A DNA stretch of 64,000 nucleotides, taken from positions 170,601 to 234,600 of the forward strand of contig DIHK01000007.1 in assembly GCA_002420115.1 (NCBI GenBank), written 5' to 3'. A program made the translations under genes and the position numbers. The notes under the pieces were generated by a model. The model worked only from the letters and a program-made list of their open reading frames with translations. It had not been told where the DNA came from and ran no database searches. Source of the stretch: Nitrospira sp. UBA5698 (GTDB lineage Bacteria > Nitrospirota > Nitrospiria > Nitrospirales > Nitrospiraceae). This document shows, one piece after another, positions 51,712 to 60,028 of the stretch. The number at the start of each line of letters is the position of its first letter. The stretch's first letter is position 1.

Positions 51712-54107
51712 CCCTTCTCCGTGGTGCCGGCCGGTACAGCTTCGCTGCCATTTCCGGAGGATGTGTTGTGTAAATCAGGATTAAACGCCGCCGGCAACAC
51801 CTCTTCAATTCGTTCGGCCAGGATGAAGGTGAGTTCATCACGCACTTCCTGGGGAACATCCTTCAGATCTTTTTCGTTCGCCTTCGGCAAAATGATCCGT
51901 CGGATACCCGCACGGTGGGCTGCCAACACTTTTTCTTTGATGCCGCCTACCGGCAAGACGAGTCCGCTGAGGCTGATTTCGCCCGTCATGGCTGTGTCGC
52001 TCCGCACCGCTTTGCCTTCGTAGGCGGACGCCAAGGCAGTGGCCATGGTAATTCCCGCCGATGGACCGTCCTTTGGAATTGCGCCGGACGGCACATGGAT
52101 ATGGAGACCGTTCCGCTTAAAGCGGGAAATGTCCAGCCCCATGCTCTCGGCATGTGACCAGAGATAACTCCTGGCCGCACGCGCCGATTCCTGCATCACC
52201 TCGCCGAGTTGCCCCGTCAGGGTGAGTTCGTGCCCTCCAGGGAGCAGGGTGGTCTCAATATAGAGCACATCGCCGCCGGTCGGCGTCCAGGCAAGGCCTG
52301 TTGCGACGCCCGGAGGCAAATGCTTCCTCGCCTCCTCCGGCATAAACCGCTCGGATCCCAACCACTCGTCAAGCATGTCGGTTTGTATCGCGACGGGTTG
52401 GCGTTCCTGACCGTCCGGGAGATCAGCAAAGGTTAAGGCGACTTTTCTAGTCAACCGTCCCAGCATCTGCTCGAGCTGTCGCACCCCAGCTTCTCGCGTA
52501 TACCGTGAGATCACAAGATTCAGCACTTCGTCCGTGAGCAACGCCTGGCTTTCTTGAATGCCGGCTTCCTTCAGCCGCCTGGGCCAGAGGTATCGGCGGG
52601 CGATTTCGACTTTCTCGCGCTCACTATACCCTTGAAGGCGAATCACTTCCATTCGATCCAACAGGGGTTGGCTGATGGTATCGAGCGTGTTTGCCGTGGT
52701 GATGAAAAACACCTTCGACAGATCGAAGGGAAGATCCAAATAATGATCACGGAATGTATGATTCTGGGCCGGGTCTAGGACTTCAAGCAGTGCCGCCGCA
52801 GGGTCGCCTCGGAAATCGCGCCCCATCTTGTCGACCTCATCGAGCATCAAGACCGGGTTGTTGACCCCTGCGCGACGGATCGCCTGAATAATACGGCCGG
52901 GCAGCGAGCCGACATAGGTACGCCGGTGTCCTCGTAATTCCGCCTCGTCATGGACGCCGCCCAGACTGAATCGCTCGAAGGTGCGACCCATAGCCCTCGC
53001 GATCGATTGCCCCAGGCTGGTCTTGCCGACACCAGGAGGACCGACCAGGCACAGGATCGGCGCCTTTGCGGTCGGATTGAGTTTTAACACTGCCAAATGT
53101 TCGACGATCCGCTCTTTGACTTCCTTGATGCCATAATGATCTTCTTCCAGCACCTGCCGAACTATTGAAAGATCCAGATGTTCTTCGGAGGCGTTCTTCC
53201 AGGGAAGTTCAAGGACCAGCTCGAGGTAGGTCCGAAGGACTTGATGGTCGGGTGAGGTCGGCGGAACTTTACCTAATCGGGTGACTTCTCGCTCGACTTC
53301 CTTGCGGATATGATCGGGGAGATCCGCTTCAGCGATTTGTCGCTTGAGTCGGGCCACTTCGTTCTCATCATTTTCACCTTCACCGAGTTCCTCCTGGATG
53401 GCTTTCAATTGTTCGCGCAAAACATACTCACGCTGGGTTTTCCCGATTTTTGTCTGAGCATCTCGGGTGATCTTTTCGCGGAGTTGCAAGATTTGGATTT
53501 CTTTCGACAGGGCAGCGTAGAGGCTGCGCAGGAGATCGAGGGTCGACGCACATTCGAGCAACCGCTGTTCTTCCAGCACATTGAGATTCACCAGCGAGGC
53601 GATACGATATGCCAGCGCAACGGAATCATCTTCGTTGCTCAAGATCGCACCGACTTCTTGAATGGCAGGGGCTTGGATCAGTCGGGGCAATTCGGACACA
53701 AGCTCTTGAATGGCTCGGTGAAGTGCTTGTACCTCCGTTCCCTCGTCCGAAGGACGAGCGAGAGTCCGAACGCGCACGGTGGAGTAAGGGGCCGACTGCT
53801 CCTCTTTTAAGAGGACGACGCGATCCAGTCCTTGAACGAGAGCGTGGATGGTTCCCTCCGAGGCTTGGCCGATTTGCTTGATGGTGGCTTTTGTCCCGAT
53901 GGAATACAGATCAGCCAGCCCAGGCTCTTCGGTCTGGGGATCTCGTTGAGCCACGACGACGATCGTTTTTTCCTCCGTCTTCATCGTGGCGTTGACAGCG
54001 GCGACAGATCGCTCACGCCCAATCGTCAGCGGCATCATGATTCCTGGAAACAGAACCGTGCGCTTGACGGGGAGTATCGGCAGTATCGATAAGACATTTT
54101 CTTCCAT
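51708..54107 (-). CDS. lon: ATP-dependent Lon protease
   Basis: ATG 54107 after AAGGA begins MEENVLSILPILPVKRTVLF; the longer frame to 54221 is not preferred. 799 residues, normal length: N-terminal LON domain, AAA+ domain with Walker A GPPGVGKTS (K362) and sensor motifs (DEVDKMGRDFRGDPAAALLE in part), and the C-terminal protease with S683 in PKDGPSAG and the catalytic lysine ~43 residues later. Degrades misfolded and regulatory proteins. A palindrome and a TATAAT lie upstream. Confidence 0.95.
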   Translation of the reverse strand: MEENVLSILPILPVKRTVLFPGIMMPLTIGRERSVAAVNATMKTEEKTIVVVAQRDPQTEEPGLADLYSIGTKATIKQIGQASEGTIHALVQGLDRVVLLKEEQSAPYSTVRVRTLARPSDEGTEVQALHRAIQELVSELPRLIQAPAIQEVGAILSNEDDSVALAYRIASLVNLNVLEEQRLLECASTLDLLRSLYAALSKEIQILQLREKITRDAQTKIGKTQREYVLREQLKAIQEELGEGENDENEVARLKRQIAEADLPDHIRKEVEREVTRLGKVPPTSPDHQVLRTYLELVLELPWKNASEEHLDLSIVRQVLEEDHYGIKEVKERIVEHLAVLKLNPTAKAPILCLVGPPGVGKTSLGQSIARAMGRTFERFSLGGVHDEAELRGHRRTYVGSLPGRIIQAIRRAGVNNPVLMLDEVDKMGRDFRGDPAAALLEVLDPAQNHTFRDHYLDLPFDLSKVFFITTANTLDTISQPLLDRMEVIRLQGYSEREKVEIARRYLWPRRLKEAGIQESQALLTDEVLNLVISRYTREAGVRQLEQMLGRLTRKVALTFADLPDGQERQPVAIQTDMLDEWLGSERFMPEEARKHLPPGVATGLAWTPTGGDVLYIETTLLPGGHELTLTGQLGEVMQESARAARSYLWSHAESMGLDISRFKRNGLHIHVPSGAIPKDGPSAGITMATALASAYEGKAVRSDTAMTGEISLSGLVLPVGGIKEKVLAAHRAGIRRIILPKANEKDLKDVPQEVRDELTFILAERIEEVLPAAFNPDLHNTSSGNGSEAVPAGTTEKG

Positions 54108-54137
54108 GGGTAACCATCCTTGCTGAACGTTCAGGGC

Positions 54138-54159
54138 ATTATAACAACCTAATAGGTTG
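54138..54159 (-). promoter_or_regulatory. lon promoter region: TATAAT with adjacent palindrome
   Basis: On the minus strand a perfect TATAAT (54138-54143) lies about 30 bases upstream of the lon start. CAACCTA-A-TAGGTTG (54145-54159) is a perfect 7-bp dyad in the -10/-35 spacer, a position from which a dimeric repressor would block RNA polymerase. No good -35 is seen at 17 bases, which favours an activator- or repressor-controlled promoter. Confidence 0.5.
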
Positions 54160-54426
54160 CTCTGCATAGAAGTCAAGAGGTTGGAAGTGCAGACGGTCGA
54201 GAACGTGTTGAAACATAACATCTTTGCCGTACCTGTTAAGCAGGATGCCCGGATGGCATCGGCTCAGACCTATGTCCGATTGGGTATTGGCCTTCTGCCG
54301 CAGTGTGCAGTTGTCGCCGTGACGGAGGTGTGGGACCGACGTGCAAAGCCCGGACGATTATGTTATCCATGCCTACCGGTGCCGGCGATGTGTCCTTGGT
54401 AGTTAGAGATTGGGAACCTTGCGGCT

Positions 54427-54972
54427 ATGAACTACTGCAGCCACTGTGGCGCGACCGTAACACACAAAGTTCCCGTGGGTGACAATCTTCCGAGGCATGT
54501 GTGTGACCAGTGCGAGCGCATTCATTATCATAACCCCAAGATTGTCGCGGGCTGTATTCCGGAGTGGGAAGGCCAAGTCCTTCTCTGCCGTCGTGCGATC
54601 GAGCCACGTCTTGGACTCTGGACGTTCCCGGCTGGATTTATGGAGTTGGGCGAAAGTACTGAGCAGGCGGCTGTGCGTGAGACGATGGAGGAGGCGCAGG
54701 CTGATATCACGATTGCCGGACTCTATGCTGTACTCAGTCTGCCTCATATTGGACAGGTCTACTTGGTATTTCGTGGGCGAATGAAGACACCAACTTTCAT
54801 GGCTGGACCTGAAAGTTTGGACGTCAGGCTCTTTTCACTCTCTGCCATTCCATGGGAGACGATGGCCTTCCCAGTGGTCAGCGAAGCGCTGAGGCGCTAC
54901 GTTGCCGATGCGAAGAACGGGGAGTTCCCAGTCCATCTTGCCAGCCTGCCGGATCGGCCTCTGTTCGAGTAG
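54427..54972 (+). CDS. NUDIX hydrolase with N-terminal zinc ribbon
   Basis: A 181-residue protein. A zinc ribbon has C4-x2-C7 and C26-x2-C29, followed by HNPKIVAGCIPEWEGQVLLC and the NUDIX box GFMELGESTEQAAVRETMEE with its catalytic glutamates intact. This arrangement (zinc ribbon plus NUDIX) resembles short NudC-like enzymes that hydrolyse NADH or other nucleotide diphosphate compounds. No signal peptide. Monocistronic. The first 200 bases upstream of the ATG hold no gene; a plus-strand frame at 54157-54402 is not supported. Confidence 0.88.
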   Translation: MNYCSHCGATVTHKVPVGDNLPRHVCDQCERIHYHNPKIVAGCIPEWEGQVLLCRRAIEPRLGLWTFPAGFMELGESTEQAAVRETMEEAQADITIAGLYAVLSLPHIGQVYLVFRGRMKTPTFMAGPESLDVRLFSLSAIPWETMAFPVVSEALRRYVADAKNGEFPVHLASLPDRPLFE

Positions 54973-55831
54973 GTACAGACAACATCTTGGATTCTCTGTC
55001 ATCTTGATATAACAGCACCACTGTTGCACTACTGAAATGTGGGGCAGGGTGTGAGGCGGGAGGTTCGGTGAGTCTGGATAACTATGGACTTCTCGCCCGA
55101 TAAGTGAGGCCCAGACTGGTACCTGCTGTAGCTTGGACTATGAGGTAGACACAGCTGTAATTACCAGGGCCGTGCGGGAGGTGCTCTATACGCTTACGCC
55201 ATCGATCGATTTCGTTGACGAGATCAAAACAGCGAATGCACGACAGCGAGATGCCTCCAAAGGCTATTGGCTGTGAGTGAACCCGGAGTTGTCCATCTTG
55301 CCGTCAAAGTCCTAGGCGCTGCGCACTAACAAATTTCATAAGATATCAATTTATATATTTATATAGAAGTGTTCATATTTCTTATCCCTATTCTTTTTGC
55401 CGCTGTTTAACCTTTCTTAATCTTGTTTCGGAAACCCACCTACGCTCCGTGCGCAAGCGCACTTCGTCCCGCGCAGGCACGGCCTGAAAAATGGGAGAAT
55501 TGATCCATCAGAGAAAAACCCTCGTAGTAGGGGAGGCAGAAAGGTAGAAAGCGCAAGGCGCCGACCGGATAGTGAAGGGCTCGCCTGTTGCCCCAATTTT
55601 CCCGCTGGGAGGGAGTCGCCTTCGAGAGGGGGGAGGAGAGCCCAAAAGATCGTAGACGGCTCTCCAAGCGTTTAAATCGAAAACCCCGCCAACATTCTGG
55701 AAAACCGTTCTTTGGTACCGGTATGATAGAGGCTGACCACGGCGGCGCTTCGCGCCGAAAGAAAGAGGCTGGGCGCGGCCCTACCGGGCCACCACACGGC
55801 CTGTGATAAACCCCTCTCGATATAGGATGAC
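54973..55831. other. Gene-poor 0.86 kb stretch with hairpins and one possible gene remnant
   Basis: A TTG-started frame at 55133-55276 (LDYEVDTAVITRAVREVLYT, then PSIDFVDEIKTANARQRD) has coding-like composition but only 47 codons and no known domain; it may be a decayed gene. The middle (about 55335-55430) is AT-rich. Further on are GC-rich hairpins: GGAGAGCC/GGCTCTCC (55635-55642 with 55658-55665) and CGGCGC-TTC-GCGCCG near 55743. Open frames 55440-55667 (minus) and 55588-55806 (plus) have no ribosome sites or domains. A structured RNA is possible; none is recognised. Confidence 0.4.
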
Positions 55832-56101
55832 GTGATGGATGAAGCTACGCCAGACAGTCCCACGATCACCTCGTCGTCCACGTCGGTCTCGTACAGCCAA
55901 ACCATCATTTCTTATCCGGCTTCAGCCACTCAACCGGGCCGGACGATTACGCTGACAAGTATCATAGAAACAAGCGTTCGATTCGATCTGGCGCTCAATC
56001 AACACGTGACCACCATCACCGGCGGCCTGTATCGTACGAACGAGGTGGGGCGGGACCCGCACGGGCCCCCGTCTGCTGACCCGTCTTCCTCCTCTGCCTG
56101 A
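55832..56101 (+). CDS. Short Ser/Thr-rich hypothetical protein (doubtful)
   Basis: A possible 89-residue protein beginning MMDEATPDSPTITSSS, with an AGGA about nine bases upstream. The middle (GRTITLTSIIETSVRFDL) looks like beta strands. No domain, no signal peptide. Composition is compatible with coding but weak; it may be a spurious frame. Included because nothing else accounts for the interval. Confidence 0.3.
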   Translation: MMDEATPDSPTITSSSTSVSYSQTIISYPASATQPGRTITLTSIIETSVRFDLALNQHVTTITGGLYRTNEVGRDPHGPPSADPSSSSA

Positions 56102-56347
56102 TACCGACTTCTCCCCTGTGTGGTATTGTGTCCGTTGCCAGTGGGGTGCGTCCGCCGCACCGGCTTTCCGCCTCCGGGCTTTCCCTGCTAGGCCCTGTTT
56201 CTGCGGAGGAGATCAAGTCGAAGGAAAAGGTTTCGGTTCCTATGGTGGATGCCAGAGCTAGCGATGTTCGTGCAGTGCACTTTGTCGCTATTGCTCAATC
56301 TAGTGACAGCATAATGGAGGTGCAGCTGAGAGGGAGAAAGGGAACCC

Positions 56348-56710
56348 TTATTCCAGCAGGTACTCCAACCATTCGGGTTCTTTTTTTCGGTCGGCTCGTA
56401 ACTCCACCCCAAACCATCGCCCGTTCACCCACGAGACGGTGGCTTGGGGAATGCAGAGGGGAGTATCTTGGCCCGGCAACTCAAGGAATAGACCAAGCTC
56501 CAGACCGACCTTTACCTGTTGATTCCCCTGGATTCGGAATCCATATCGGCTCAGGTCCGTGATGGTGCCGTGGCCGATGATGATGTCGTTACCGTCGGAG
56601 CCGGAATATCGGACTTTAAACGTTCCTCCTATGCGAGGCTCTCGTCGGCGATCAGAGTCGAGACGAACTGCCTCCTGCTTGGTTTTTGCTGTCGATTTCC
56701 ACCACTTCAC
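56348..56710 (-). CDS. PilZ-domain protein
   Basis: A 120-residue GTG-started protein with AGGAGA upstream. The RxxxR c-di-GMP motif appears as DSDRRREPRIGG near residue 20, and the second motif as TDLSRYGFRIQG (D/NxSxxG) near residue 53, so both ligand-contacting elements are present. The body is a six-stranded barrel by pattern. PilZ proteins respond to cyclic di-GMP, often controlling motility or exopolysaccharide export. No adaptor gene is adjacent; a second PilZ gene lies 230 bases upstream on the same strand. Confidence 0.85.
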   Translation of the reverse strand: MKWWKSTAKTKQEAVRLDSDRRREPRIGGTFKVRYSGSDGNDIIIGHGTITDLSRYGFRIQGNQQVKVGLELGLFLELPGQDTPLCIPQATVSWVNGRWFGVELRADRKKEPEWLEYLLE

Positions 56711-56944
56711 AGGTCTCTCCTAGGCTGGGTTACCATGATGAATCGGCAGTCTGCCGGCACAACTTGAGGGAAACGAGGATGTCTCGATCCTGACTGTTTT
56801 TTCAGGAATGGGATCTCCAGGCGGGGGCACATTCCCCCATCGGTCAAGGCAAAACACAACTCGTTGACCAATCGGTCTTGGTTGATAAGAATCTCAGGGG
56901 AGCACCGGTGCGGAGACCGCGTGGGGCGTGTCTGAGAGGCCCAG

Positions 56945-57304
56945 TCACTTCTTGGGCAGCTCGCCTTTCGGTACGATCAGGGCTTGTCCTGCCGTGATGG
57001 AGAGCTGTTCCACCATTTGCTTGAGGCGTTCTTGGTCAGGGGCTTCAATTGTCAGAAATTCGACTCCAATACCTTGAGCTCCGGACCATCGAACCGTCCC
57101 CTTGCTGACATGGATTGGGGTGGTGTCCGCTTCAACTTGGAGAAATAGCTCGACCTGCATGCCGGTGAAAGGGCGAAGAGTACTTTCCAACCGGCATCCT
57201 TTTAGGGAAAGATCCTTCACCAGGGCGTTGTATCGTAATTTATCCCGTTGGACCAGTGTACTGGGAGCTGAGACCGGGAATCGCGGAAATTTCCGAACTA
57301 CCAT
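56945..57304 (-). CDS. PilZ-domain protein
   Basis: A 119-residue protein. The first motif is shorter (VVRKFPRFPVSAPS, RKxPR type) and lies at the extreme N terminus; the second is KDLSLKGCRLES (DxSxxG). Barrel strands follow, then a helix ERLKQMVEQLS. C-di-GMP binding is likely but the weaker first motif makes it less certain than for the neighbour. The two PilZ genes do not overlap and are separated by 234 bases, so they may be independently transcribed. Confidence 0.8.
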   Translation of the reverse strand: MVVRKFPRFPVSAPSTLVQRDKLRYNALVKDLSLKGCRLESTLRPFTGMQVELFLQVEADTTPIHVSKGTVRWSGAQGIGVEFLTIEAPDQERLKQMVEQLSITAGQALIVPKGELPKK

Positions 57305-57514
57305 CTCGTATTCCTTTGATAGGTCCTGCTTCTGTCAATGAACGGGCCCTAGGCCTGTGAGGGTTCTACTACTGGGAAGCAATGAACCGGTTTCGATCGT
57401 TCTATAGAGCAGGCTATGTGGTGAAGGCGCTCTTGTCAATGAAAAGCCCGATCTACACAGTCGTGAAACGGGTGGGACTCGCGGACTTTTCTCCAGCGTG
57501 GTCGTCCTCTGGCA

Positions 57515-57997
57515 TCACCAACGGTAGCCCCAATAGCCGAAATGCCGATGCCCCCAATATGGGCGGTCGTACGGAGAGGCATAGAACGTAGCGCTTCCAA
57601 AATGGAGGCCCAGGCCGAGTCCAAGTCCAAGGGCCGGTGCTAGGGCGTAGCTATAGGGATACCCGTAGGAGAATGGAACGACGCTGGTCGTGGGGCGCTC
57701 CGCCAGCTGTCGTTGCAAATTGGTCGTCGCAGCAGATTGCCGGTCGAGTTGATCCTTGAGCTGGCCGACGGTACTTTGCTGTGCCTGGAGTTTTCCTTCT
57801 AGCTCGGCGATTTTCTTTTGCTGTGCTTCCATGAAGGCATTCACACAACGGGTTTGTGCGTCTGCCGTATAGGTCGAACACTCCCAAGGCACTTGGAGCA
57901 TTTCGGCTTCGGATGCAACTGGGGTGAGAATACTGGCCAAAGTGCCGGCAAAGACTGAGGCTCGTACCCATTGATCTCGGAAGGTTTCCCATTTCAT
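57515..57997 (-). CDS. Secreted coiled-coil and Gly/Tyr-rich protein
   Basis: ATG 57997 follows AGGAGG. About 160 residues: signal peptide (ASVFAGTLASILTPVASEA), a mature part with two cysteines (PWECSTYTADAQTRCVNAFM), a coiled coil (MEAQQKKIAELEGKLQAQQS, followed by a heptad helix) and a low-complexity tail rich in Gly, Tyr, Pro and His (PYSYALAPALGLGLGLGLHF, YASPYDRPYWGHRHFGYWGY). Envelope protein of unknown function; the tail may bind metal or pack against the membrane. Longer starts to 58060 are not preferred. Confidence 0.7.
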   Translation of the reverse strand: MKWETFRDQWVRASVFAGTLASILTPVASEAEMLQVPWECSTYTADAQTRCVNAFMEAQQKKIAELEGKLQAQQSTVGQLKDQLDRQSAATTNLQRQLAERPTTSVVPFSYGYPYSYALAPALGLGLGLGLHFGSATFYASPYDRPYWGHRHFGYWGYRW

Positions 57998-58174
57998 AGC
58001 CTTCCTCCTGTGCAGCTGTTTAGAGGTTACCATGCGAATTTTGCTTTGAACAGACGGCATTCATTCTTGGGAGGGAGTGATCGGATGGGCGTGATCGAAC
58101 GGCCTGTTTGATTTTTGGAGAACGAGACTTCTACAATGCGACCGGTCATGCGAGTGTGAGTATAGGTTCGGCAC

Positions 58175-58888
58175 ATGCCTGGGCGACGCACTTCCAATAA
58201 GAAAAAATCACAAAAGGTAGCTCTCCCGGATCTTTCTGCCAAGCGTCGGTTTCAGCAGCGACTCTTGAAGTGGTATGGGGAGCATGGTCGAGATTTGCCT
58301 TGGCGAAAAACATCGGATCCCTATCACATCCTCGTATCCGAGGTGATGCTGCAACAGACGCAGGTTGATCGAGTCATTCCCAAGTACAGGGAGTTTCTCG
58401 AACGATATCCGAGCTTTGAGGATTTGGCCGAGGCGCCGGTGGCTGATGTGAAGAAGACATGGTATCCGTTGGGATACAACGTTCGCCCGGAACGGTTGCA
58501 CGGGATTGCCTGTGAAACAGTGGAACGGTATGGGGGAAAGCTTCCCAGCGATGCGGAGGAGTTGCTTTCATTCAAAGGAATTGGACGGTATACCGCAGGG
58601 GCGATCCGCTCCTTTGCATTCAATGAAGATGCCCCTATTCTCGATACAAACGTGATACGGGTTCTGCACAGAGTGTTTGTTGCCGAAGGGGATCCGAAAG
58701 CGCAGAAGACGATGCTCTGGGAATTGTCGGAAGCTCTCATTCCTCCGAAGAAGGGATACGACTTCAACCAGGCGATCATGGACTTTGGAGCGATGGTCTG
58801 TACGGCGCGCGATCCGTATTGTCTGCTCTGTCCGATGAAGTCGTTCTGCAAGACCTATCCATTCAGTCCGATGGAACGGAGATCGTAG
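58175..58888 (+). CDS. mutY: MutY adenine glycosylase, short form
   Basis: A 237-residue HhH-GPD glycosylase with VMLQQTQVDRVIPKY near the N terminus (catalytic glutamate of MutY in SEVMLQQ), helix-hairpin-helix FKGIGRYTAGAIRSFAF, catalytic aspartate in PILDTNVIRVL, and the 4Fe-4S ligands C209, C216, C219, C225. It removes adenine opposite 8-oxoguanine. The usual C-terminal NUDIX-like 8-oxoG-recognition domain (about 110 residues) is missing; the next gene, 10 bases on, is a separate NUDIX protein. No clear ribosome site precedes the ATG. Confidence 0.9.
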   Translation: MPGRRTSNKKKSQKVALPDLSAKRRFQQRLLKWYGEHGRDLPWRKTSDPYHILVSEVMLQQTQVDRVIPKYREFLERYPSFEDLAEAPVADVKKTWYPLGYNVRPERLHGIACETVERYGGKLPSDAEELLSFKGIGRYTAGAIRSFAFNEDAPILDTNVIRVLHRVFVAEGDPKAQKTMLWELSEALIPPKKGYDFNQAIMDFGAMVCTARDPYCLLCPMKSFCKTYPFSPMERRS

Positions 58889-58898
58889 CAGGGTGCCT

Positions 58899-59303
58899 AT
58901 GCAGGTCATAGAGGTGGCAGCTGGCCTGATCAAACGGAATAATCGCTATTTGATCGCTCGTCGGAAGGCCGGTGTTCATCTCGCCGGGTTCTGGGAGTTC
59001 CCCGGAGGTAAGCGAGAAGCCGGTGAATCCCTTGCGGACTGTTTACGGCGAGAGCTATGGGAGGAACTCAGCATTCAGATCGATTCTCTCATCCGCTATC
59101 AAATCGTTCGGCATGAGTATTCCGACAAGGTTGTTGAGCTTCATTTCTTTCACTGCGCGATCGAACAGGGAGAGCCGGTACCTCTGGGATGTGAGGAAGT
59201 TCGATGGGTCCTTCCGGAGGAACTGACGCAGTTTACATTCCCTCCGGCCGATTACGCCGTGATTCAGTCCCTGCAGCGTGAAACCTTGGGAGCGTCGCGA
59301 TGA
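58899..59303 (+). CDS. MutT-like NUDIX hydrolase
   Basis: About 134 residues from ATG 58899 (MQVIEVAAGLI); GTG 58893 is also possible. NUDIX box GGKREAGESLADCLRRELWE, followed by EEL, with all catalytic residues, in the length and sequence range of 8-oxo-dGTP diphosphatases (MutT). Its stop overlaps the next gene's ATG (ATGA) and it follows mutY by 10 bases. Two roles are possible: clearing 8-oxo-dGTP from the pool, or standing in trans for the C-terminal domain missing from the short MutY. Confidence 0.88.
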   Translation: MQVIEVAAGLIKRNNRYLIARRKAGVHLAGFWEFPGGKREAGESLADCLRRELWEELSIQIDSLIRYQIVRHEYSDKVVELHFFHCAIEQGEPVPLGCEEVRWVLPEELTQFTFPPADYAVIQSLQRETLGASR

Positions 59304-60016
59304 AGGTTGTGCTTGATATCGAAACAGTCCAAGCGCCTCGTGAGGAGTGGGCTCGTCTCGTGGGGAAACCTGCTGAATGTCAGGGCCTTGTTCCTGGAGA
59401 ACCAGGCTACGACCTCTTTACGGCGGGTGCGGTGGAGGAAGCGCGTCGTGCGGACGATGAAGCGTACACGAAATCAGCGTTTGATGGGACGTTCAGCCGC
59501 ATCGTCTGCATCGGCCTGCTGGAATTTTCCGATCAGATGGAGGCGCGCAGCGCCATTGCCTGGTACGGGGCGAATGAGCGCGAGTTGCTCCGACAATTTT
59601 GGGCCAGGCTGGCTCAGGACCGGCCGACTTTATACATCACGCACAACGGGCTGGGTTTTGATCTTCCTTTTATCAAGAAACGATCGATCATCAACCAGGT
59701 GAAACCCAGTGTTGAAATCAATCTCGCAAAATTTCGGACCGAGCCGGTGTATGACACGATGGCCATTTGGAGCAATTGGGATACGAGAGGCTGGGTCAAG
59801 CTCGATGTATTGGCCCGAGCACTACAGGTCGACACGAAGTCAGGTAGCGGAGAGCAGGTCGCCGAAATGTGGGAGAAGCGGCAGGGGCGTGAGTTGGCCC
59901 AGTATTGCTTACAGGATACCTATGTGACCTATGCCTGTTACAGCCGCATGAATTTCCGCCAGCCGCTTTCCAGAGAAGTCATTCTGCTGCAACCGGAATT
60001 GTTCGACATCGGCTGA
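59300..60016 (+). CDS. 3'-5' exonuclease, DEDD (PolB-like exonuclease) superfamily
   Basis: A 238-residue protein with the DEDD pattern: DIETVQAP (D6, E8), THNGLGFDLPFI (D) and a final YCLQDTYVTYACY (D). The fold is the RNase-H-like domain of predicted 3'-5' exonucleases related to PolB. The first strand begins immediately at the ATG, so the start is firm. It overlaps the NUDIX gene by 4 bases and ends a repair operon; proofreading of damaged DNA ends is a fair inference but the substrate is unknown. Confidence 0.88.
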   Translation: MKVVLDIETVQAPREEWARLVGKPAECQGLVPGEPGYDLFTAGAVEEARRADDEAYTKSAFDGTFSRIVCIGLLEFSDQMEARSAIAWYGANERELLRQFWARLAQDRPTLYITHNGLGFDLPFIKKRSIINQVKPSVEINLAKFRTEPVYDTMAIWSNWDTRGWVKLDVLARALQVDTKSGSGEQVAEMWEKRQGRELAQYCLQDTYVTYACYSRMNFRQPLSREVILLQPELFDIG

Positions 60017-60028
60017 ATCGATTGATGC

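Noticed and set aside
54157..54402. Plus-strand open frame of 81 codons upstream of the NUDIX gene
   Set aside because: Begins inside the lon promoter region, with no ribosome site and no domain.
55440..55667. Minus-strand frame of 75 codons in the gene-poor stretch
   Set aside because: No ribosome site or domain, and it overlaps a strong hairpin that suggests non-coding DNA.
57382..57591. Plus-strand frame of 69 codons antisense to the end of the Gly/Tyr-rich protein
   Set aside because: Shadow of the minus-strand gene; no ribosome site.
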